Below are positions 13,792 to 18,393 of a stretch of 18,393 bases of DNA, piece by piece. Under the pieces are notes generated by a model. The model was given only the letters and a program-made list of their open reading frames with translations, searched no databases and had not been told where the DNA came from. The DNA is from Bacteroidales bacterium. GTDB taxonomy: Bacteria; Bacteroidota; Bacteroidia; Bacteroidales; Muribaculaceae. The stretch lies in the NCBI GenBank assembly GCA_014800065.1, contig JAAVGX010000052.1, positions 1 to 18,393 on the forward strand, in the 5' to 3' direction. Numbering within the stretch: the stretch's first letter is position 1; the number at the start of each line of letters is the position of its first letter. The translations under genes were made by a program, and so were the position numbers.

Positions 13792-16700
13792 ATGAAACAA
13801 ATCCTTGCCCTTGTAGCAATGGCGGGTGCGCTCTACGCCACCGCATTGCCTCCACACCTGGACCCCGACGTGGTGTCGGTCAATCGGCGTGCCGCGCGCT
13901 CCTCTTTTGCCGCTTATCCGGACACTATCTTCTCCAAGTCGAACATCATGAGCCTCAACGGCCTGTGGGATTTCCGCTACGCCGACGACGGCCGCGACCT
14001 CAACAAAGCCAAATGGACCACAATCCGTGTGCCCGGCAACATGGAGGTTCAGGGCTTCGGACATCCTATATATGTGAATCAGGAATATGACTTCGCACCG
14101 GTGAATCCGGCTCCCCCTACCCTGCCCGACCGAATCCCCGCCGGCGAATACCGTCGCACCTTCACTCTCCCCGCTGAAGCCGCCGGAAAGCAGGTGCTCC
14201 TTCGCCTCAACGGTGCCGGAGCCGGTGTATACACCTCCGTGAACGGCCACTCGGTGGGCTACTCGGAGGACACCAAGAACCCCGCTGAGTTCGACATCAC
14301 TCCCTTCCTCAAAGAGGGCGAAAACGAGGTGAGCATCGTTGTGTACCGATGGTCCACAGGCTCCTACCTCGAATGTCAGGACTTCTGGCGCCTCAGCGGC
14401 ATAGAGCGCGATGTGGATCTGATTTTCCAAAATCCGGTCCACGTGGCCGACTTTGCCGTTCGCTCTACCCTCGACGATACCTACACCAACGGCGACTTCG
14501 GACTGACCGTTCAGGTTGAGAACGAAAGCAAGGCCGACACGGAGGCTATGGTTCGCTACACCCTCAAAGCCTCCGACGGCTCTGTAGCAGCTTCCGGCAG
14601 CAGCATGGTAAGCCTCAGCCCCGGCATCACCACCGTACCATTCACCGCCACCATACCCGGCGTGGAAAAGTGGACAGCAGAAACACCACACCTCTACGAC
14701 CTCACAATCGCCCTCGAAGCCCCCGGACAACCTGCCTCATATATACCCTTCCGCCCGGGCTTCCGACGCGTGGAAATCAAGGCACTCCCGTCTGACCGCG
14801 CCGACGGCAAGCCGTGGAATCTGCTCACCGTCAACGGTGTGCCCGTAACCATGCGTGGCGTAAACCTCCACGAACACGACCCCAAAACCGGCCACTATGT
14901 TACCGAAGAAACAATCAAGCAGGACCTTATGCTGATGAAGGGGGCAAACATGAATGCAATCCGCACATGCCACTACCCGCAGCAGGCACGTTTCTACGAA
15001 CTCTGCGACTCTCTCGGATTCTATGTCTACGACGAAGCCAACATCGAATCCCACGGCATGGGTTACGACCTCAACAAGGGTCACACCTTAGGAAATAATC
15101 CCGACTGGCTCAAGGCCCACATGGACCGCACCCAAAATCTATTCTTGCGCAACAAAAACTACCCGTCAGTGGTGATATGGTCGCTCGGAAACGAAGCCGG
15201 CAACGGCTACAATTTCTACGAAACCTATCTGTGGATGAAAGATGCCGAAAAGGCTCTTAACGACCGTCCCGTGGCCTACGAACGTGCCATCTGGGAGTGG
15301 AACACTGATATGTTCGTGCCTCAGTACCCCTCTGCCGGTCGGCTCGAGGAGTGGGCCAAGTCCGGGCCCGACCGCCCCGTCATTCCCTCGGAATACGCTC
15401 ACATGATGGGCAACTCGGGCGGTAACCTCGCCCTCCAATGGAAGGTAATCAACGCCTATCCCGAACTTCAGGGCGGATTCATCTGGGACTGGGTGGACCA
15501 GGGCCTCGAAGAAACCGATAGCAACGGAAACGTGTACTACACCTTCGGTGGCGACTACGGCGAAGGACTACCCTCCTCCGGCAATTTCAACTGCAACGGC
15601 GTCGTTAACCCCGACCGTAAGCCACACCCCGCTTATGCCGAAATCAAATACGCCTACTCGCCCGTAGGTATCGAAGCCGTCGATGCCGCCAACGGTAAAT
15701 TCCGCGCGCTCAACCGTCACGACTTCCGAAACCTTGGCGATTTCGACATTTACTACACCATTAAAAATGAAGGCAAGGCCATCGCCACCGGAAAGGTAAA
15801 CGTTGATGCCGCGCCCCACGGAAGTGCCGATTTCAGCGTGCCCGTTCGCGTGCCCGCCGTTGGCGAAACATTCATCAACTTCAGCGTGCGGAATCGCGCT
15901 TCCGAATCACTCCGCCCCGCCGGCACCGAGATTTTTGCCGAACAGATTGCACTCGGCGGCTCCCCTGCTCCGCTCAAATATTCCACCAAAGGCAAAGCCC
16001 TTTCTCTCACCGACTCCGACTCCCGAATCACCATTGATAATCCCACGGTACACTTCGCCATCGACAAATCATCCGGCCAAGTGGTTGACTACACCGTGAA
16101 GGGCGTAAACTATGTGGCCGAAGGTTTCGGACCGGTCAACAATTTCTGGCGCGCTCCCAACGACAACGACCTCGGAAACGACAACCCCGTAAAGCAACTC
16201 ATGTGGAAACAGGCCGAGACAAACCCCTGCACCGTCACCGCCGAGAAATCCGGCGACAACGTGCTGGTGAAAGTCGTACGCACAATGCCGCTCGAAGGCA
16301 CATACACCCTGCTCTACGATGTGATGCCCTCCGGCGTGATTCGCGTCACCGGCAACTACTCCGGCGGTCATAACGACCAGCTCGACATCCCCCGACTCGG
16401 TTGGCGTATGCGTATGCCTCAGCAATTCGACCGCGTGAGCTACTTCGGCAAAGGCCCCGGCGAAAACTACGAGGACCGTCAGGACGGCTCCTTCGTCGAC
16501 CTCTACACCACCACCGTCGACCAAATGTACTACCCCTACGTACGCCCCCAGGAAAACGGTCACCGCATCGGTGTACGACGCCTCTCCCTCACCGACCGTC
16601 GTGGCCACGGCCTTGAAATTGTAGGCGACGCAACCTTCGAATTCAACGCCCTCCCCATGAGTCGCGAGGACCTCGAAGGCGGCCGACAGTCGCACATGAA

Positions 16701-16854
16701 CGATATCACCACACGCCCCTACACCGAACTCAGCATCGACTACCGTCAGCAAGGTGTCGGCGGCTACGACAGCTGGGGCTCACGCACCGAACCCACTGCC
16801 CTAATCCCCGCCAACACCCCCGCCACCTTCACCGTCACCCTAATCCCCCGCTGA
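13792..16854 (+). CDS. Secreted GH2 beta-galactosidase (LacZ type)
   Basis: The 1020-residue protein has the LacZ layout of glycoside hydrolase family 2. An N-terminal hydrophobic signal (MKQILALVAMAGALYATA) points to export, unlike cytoplasmic E. coli LacZ; no lipoprotein cysteine is seen. The jelly-roll domain is at about 50-215 (LNGLWDFRY, VPGNMEVQGFGHPIYVN, ECQDFWRLSGIERDV). Two beta-sandwich domains flank the TIM barrel at about 340-620, with the acid/base E468 (WSLGNEAGNG) and nucleophile E534 (SEYAHMMGNS). GGFIWDWVDQG follows, and the C-terminal LacZ small-chain domain (about 745-1020) includes NNFWRAPNDND and GPGENYEDR. Substrate is presumably a beta-galactoside. Strong C bias at third codon positions separates it from the AT-richer genes to the right. 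No SusC/D pair is in view. Confidence 0.94.
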   Translation: MKQILALVAMAGALYATALPPHLDPDVVSVNRRAARSSFAAYPDTIFSKSNIMSLNGLWDFRYADDGRDLNKAKWTTIRVPGNMEVQGFGHPIYVNQEYDFAPVNPAPPTLPDRIPAGEYRRTFTLPAEAAGKQVLLRLNGAGAGVYTSVNGHSVGYSEDTKNPAEFDITPFLKEGENEVSIVVYRWSTGSYLECQDFWRLSGIERDVDLIFQNPVHVADFAVRSTLDDTYTNGDFGLTVQVENESKADTEAMVRYTLKASDGSVAASGSSMVSLSPGITTVPFTATIPGVEKWTAETPHLYDLTIALEAPGQPASYIPFRPGFRRVEIKALPSDRADGKPWNLLTVNGVPVTMRGVNLHEHDPKTGHYVTEETIKQDLMLMKGANMNAIRTCHYPQQARFYELCDSLGFYVYDEANIESHGMGYDLNKGHTLGNNPDWLKAHMDRTQNLFLRNKNYPSVVIWSLGNEAGNGYNFYETYLWMKDAEKALNDRPVAYERAIWEWNTDMFVPQYPSAGRLEEWAKSGPDRPVIPSEYAHMMGNSGGNLALQWKVINAYPELQGGFIWDWVDQGLEETDSNGNVYYTFGGDYGEGLPSSGNFNCNGVVNPDRKPHPAYAEIKYAYSPVGIEAVDAANGKFRALNRHDFRNLGDFDIYYTIKNEGKAIATGKVNVDAAPHGSADFSVPVRVPAVGETFINFSVRNRASESLRPAGTEIFAEQIALGGSPAPLKYSTKGKALSLTDSDSRITIDNPTVHFAIDKSSGQVVDYTVKGVNYVAEGFGPVNNFWRAPNDNDLGNDNPVKQLMWKQAETNPCTVTAEKSGDNVLVKVVRTMPLEGTYTLLYDVMPSGVIRVTGNYSGGHNDQLDIPRLGWRMRMPQQFDRVSYFGKGPGENYEDRQDGSFVDLYTTTVDQMYYPYVRPQENGHRIGVRRLSLTDRRGHGLEIVGDATFEFNALPMSREDLEGGRQSHMNDITTRPYTELSIDYRQQGVGGYDSWGSRTEPTALIPANTPATFTVTLIPR

Positions 16855-16867
16855 GCCCCGCCCCCAA

Positions 16868-16955
16868 GCAGAGCTGAAGCTCTGCGCCAAAGACAAAGTG
16901 CATTCCTTACCAAATAGCTATGCACTTTGTCTAAGGCGCAAGGCTTCAGCCTTGC
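16868..16955. repeat. Paired REP-like palindromes (BIME-like) before the RAYT gene
   Basis: Two hairpins, GCAGAGCTGAAGCTCTGC (16868-16885) and GCAAGGCTTCAGCCTTGC (16938-16955), each have an 8-bp arm. They face each other and are mirror versions of one unit: GCGCC/GGCGC (16884-16888, 16935-16939) and AGACAAAGTGCA/TGCACTTTGTCT (16891-16902, 16921-16932) also pair. The whole can fold as one long imperfect stem. It begins 13 bases after the beta-galactosidase stop and ends 16 bases before the transposase ATG, the expected place for REP/BIME elements and their RAYT. Confidence 0.8.
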
Positions 16956-16971
16956 TCTATAACGAACTCCT

Positions 16972-17871
16972 ATGGCACGACAGCAAACCTACCGGGCAAC
17001 TTGGCATGACTACCAAGCTCCGACAATCTACATGTTGACCCTGACCAAAAATCCGGAAGCTCCCACTTTCGGCACTCTCTGCCGTGACAAACAAAAGCCC
17101 TATAATGACCCGTCGGCTGTGCACACTTACTTGAGCACCCTGGGCTCGATAGTCCTCAATGCCATAAAAAATATTGCCTCAGTCATACCTGATTCTCGAC
17201 TGCTGCAATATGTAATTATGCCCGACCACGTCCATATTTTACTACAAATTCAGAAACGGCTGGAACAACCGCTCGGGTACTACATTGCTCACTGGAAACG
17301 ATCCCCGTTATTTCCTAAGTTCTCCTTTCCCATCTTCACCCAAGGCTTCAACGACCGAATCCTACGCACCGACCGCTCCCTTGACCACATATATAATTAC
17401 ATCCGTCAGAATCCATATCGCTTGATCATACGGCGGGAGCATCCCGATTTTTTCTCCCACGTAAGGCAGCTCACATTAGGCACCCGAAAATTCGAAGCCT
17501 ATGGCAATCTGTTTCTTCTGAAAAACCCATTTAAGGCACAGGTAATAGTTCACCGCAGCGACACCGACCAACAGCACGCTCAAAACAAAAACCGGTGGGT
17601 CTACGTCGCTGCCAATGGTGGTGTGTTAGTCTCTCCTTTCATTTCAAAAAGAGAAAAAGAAATTCGACAAGTAGCCGAAGAAGTAGGCGGCAAACTGATT
17701 GTAATCCACAGCAACTTAGGAGAGCGCTTCAAACCCTCAGAGCACGATTCCGATTTATGCCTGAAAGGACACCTTTTAATATTGGCTCCTGCAGAGCGCA
17801 CAAATGACAAACTCTCTCGTGAAGTTTGCCTGACGCTCAATAAATTTGCAAACGAAATTTCCAATATATAG
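16972..17871 (+). CDS. REP-associated Y1 transposase (RAYT) with a C-terminal Rossmann-like domain
   Basis: The first about 175 residues are a Y1-type HUH transposase of the Transposase_17/RAYT family, single-strand nucleases tied to REP palindromes. The metal-binding HUH motif is MPDHVHIL (H86, H88) and the nucleophile is probably Y143 in YNYIRQNP; this spacing is typical. RAYTs are usually 150-240 residues, but this one has 299. The extra part (about 205-285) reads NRWVYVAANGGVLVSPFISKREKEI, then an LIVIHSN strand, GERFKP, and LCLKGHLLILAP. The pattern resembles DprA/SLOG-type Rossmann folds (GGVLVSPFIS, GRLLxLAP); this similarity is from memory. Both ends of the gene are intact. AT content is higher than in the neighbouring beta-galactosidase, hinting at transfer. 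A BIME-like palindrome pair lies just upstream. Confidence 0.85.
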   Translation: MARQQTYRATWHDYQAPTIYMLTLTKNPEAPTFGTLCRDKQKPYNDPSAVHTYLSTLGSIVLNAIKNIASVIPDSRLLQYVIMPDHVHILLQIQKRLEQPLGYYIAHWKRSPLFPKFSFPIFTQGFNDRILRTDRSLDHIYNYIRQNPYRLIIRREHPDFFSHVRQLTLGTRKFEAYGNLFLLKNPFKAQVIVHRSDTDQQHAQNKNRWVYVAANGGVLVSPFISKREKEIRQVAEEVGGKLIVIHSNLGERFKPSEHDSDLCLKGHLLILAPAERTNDKLSREVCLTLNKFANEISNI

Positions 17872-17929
17872 CTTTTGTGCCTACCCGACCCCATAAAAAC
17901 ATTTTCATGCTCAAAAACATACCCAAAAT

Positions 17930-17961
17930 ATTGTTCTCATCCCTAAAAATTTGTAATTTTG
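17930..17961 (+). promoter_or_regulatory. Promoter of the secreted-protein gene
   Basis: ATTG (17930-17933, one mismatch from TTTG), 20 bases, then TAATTTTG (17954-17961) matches the Bacteroidota consensus. The leader would be about 55 bases before the ATG at 18022. Confidence 0.7.
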
Positions 17962-18021
17962 GGCCATCGATTCACTATCGCCAAAAACACCGAAAATTAA
18001 ACCAATAAAACAATATCACGA

Positions 18022-18393
18022 ATGAAAAAATTTCTACTCTTTTTAGCTGTGCTGTTGGGAGGAATCTCAACCGCGCTCGCGCAAGAAGTGCTGAATCCCG
18101 TAGAATTCTGGCCTAATAACACCAGTTACGGACAAAAGCAAACATCTACCGGCATATTTCTTGAATCGCATTGGGAAGCCTACGGATTCAACAATCAGAA
18201 CAATACTTTTGTCGACCACATCCGTTGTGGAAGCAAAAGCAGTGCATATACTGCCTACATTTCAAACGCTTCGGCAATCTCAAGTGCTGTAAGCAAATTT
18301 GTTGTTACAATTTCAGCAACGTCAACAAACCTTACAAGCGCCACCCTGTATGTTGCAGACGACGCAGAGTTCACAGATGCCTACTCCGTAGTA
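18022..18393 (+). CDS. Secreted protein of unknown function, cut by window end
   Basis: An open frame of 124 codons starts at ATG 18022 and runs off the window. It begins with a clear signal peptide, MKKFLLFLAVLLGGISTALA, followed by QEVLNP; cleavage after ALA is likely, and there is no lipobox cysteine. The mature part (WPNNTSYGQKQTSTGIF, then repeated Ser/Thr-rich beta-like stretches SKFVVTISATSTNLTSATLYVADDAEF) looks like an extracellular beta-sandwich protein. I do not recognise the family. It has its own promoter and is AT-richer than the beta-galactosidase gene. An exported surface or periplasmic protein is inferred; the C-terminus, which would show sorting signals, is outside the window. 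Confidence 0.75.
   Translation, partial: MKKFLLFLAVLLGGISTALAQEVLNPVEFWPNNTSYGQKQTSTGIFLESHWEAYGFNNQNNTFVDHIRCGSKSSAYTAYISNASAISSAVSKFVVTISATSTNLTSATLYVADDAEFTDAYSVV

Noticed and set aside
13756..14730. 324-codon open frame on the minus strand opposite the beta-galactosidase
   Set aside because: Low-complexity Gly/Val/His-rich translation produced by the strong third-position C bias of the real gene; no family features, and the plus-strand frame has clear catalytic motifs.
16069..16752. 227-codon minus-strand frame opposite the end of the beta-galactosidase
   Set aside because: Same bias artefact; it mirrors the reading frame of the GH2 C-terminal domain.
1..18393. CRISPR array, rRNA, integrase, prophage or restriction system
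   Set aside because: No regular direct repeats with spacers, no rRNA sequence and no proteins of these kinds were seen; the only mobile-type gene is the RAYT.

Overview
The window looks like a chromosomal piece of a Bacteroidales bacterium, most likely Muribaculaceae-like or Bacteroides-like. The reasons are repeated promoters of the Bacteroidota type (TTTG, 19-20 bases, TAnnTTTG), few Shine-Dalgarno sites, Bacteroidota-type versions of HemD, YbeY, RsmI, WbqC and a PurF paralogue, and the gene order DUF4271-hemD-rnpA-yidD-tatD known from Bacteroides. The family assignment is an inference. No stretch longer than about 230 bases lacks a gene.

Layout. At 1-790 a promoter drives an ECF sigma factor, followed by hairpins. 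At 792-2238 a PurF-like gene on the minus strand has its own promoter; its glutaminase active site is missing. At 2330-6170 a tightly packed minus-strand operon reads rsmI-like, MBL hydrolase, lepB, wbqC-like (2-base gap, then two ATGA overlaps). At 6325-7147 are rubrerythrin with a clear terminator and tRNA-Gly(CCC) with its own promoter and a strong terminator. At 7166-10090 the minus-strand ybeY-mnmG-apt operon carries a perfect parS-like palindrome (TGTTCCACGTGGAACA) between mnmG and apt. At 10104-10289 a gene-free region holds two inverted-repeat structures. At 10296-13698 lies the minus-strand cluster LOG-DUF4271-hemD-terminator-rnpA-yidD-tatD.

The right end is accessory. It has a secreted GH2 beta-galactosidase (13792-16854), a paired REP-like palindrome (16868-16955), a REP-associated Y1 transposase (RAYT) apparently fused to a DprA/LOG-like Rossmann domain (16972-17871), and the start of a secreted protein cut by the window edge.

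How it fits together. The core genes serve tRNA and rRNA maturation (mnmG, ybeY, rsmI, rnpA), membrane and secretion biogenesis (lepB, yidD), purine salvage and nucleotide hydrolysis (apt, PurF-like, LOG), tetrapyrrole synthesis (hemD) and peroxide defence (rubrerythrin). The observations most worth a second look are the RAYT fusion with its palindrome pair, the glutaminase-dead PurF paralogue, the parS-like site, the structured region next to a shortened tatD, and near-leaderless promoters.
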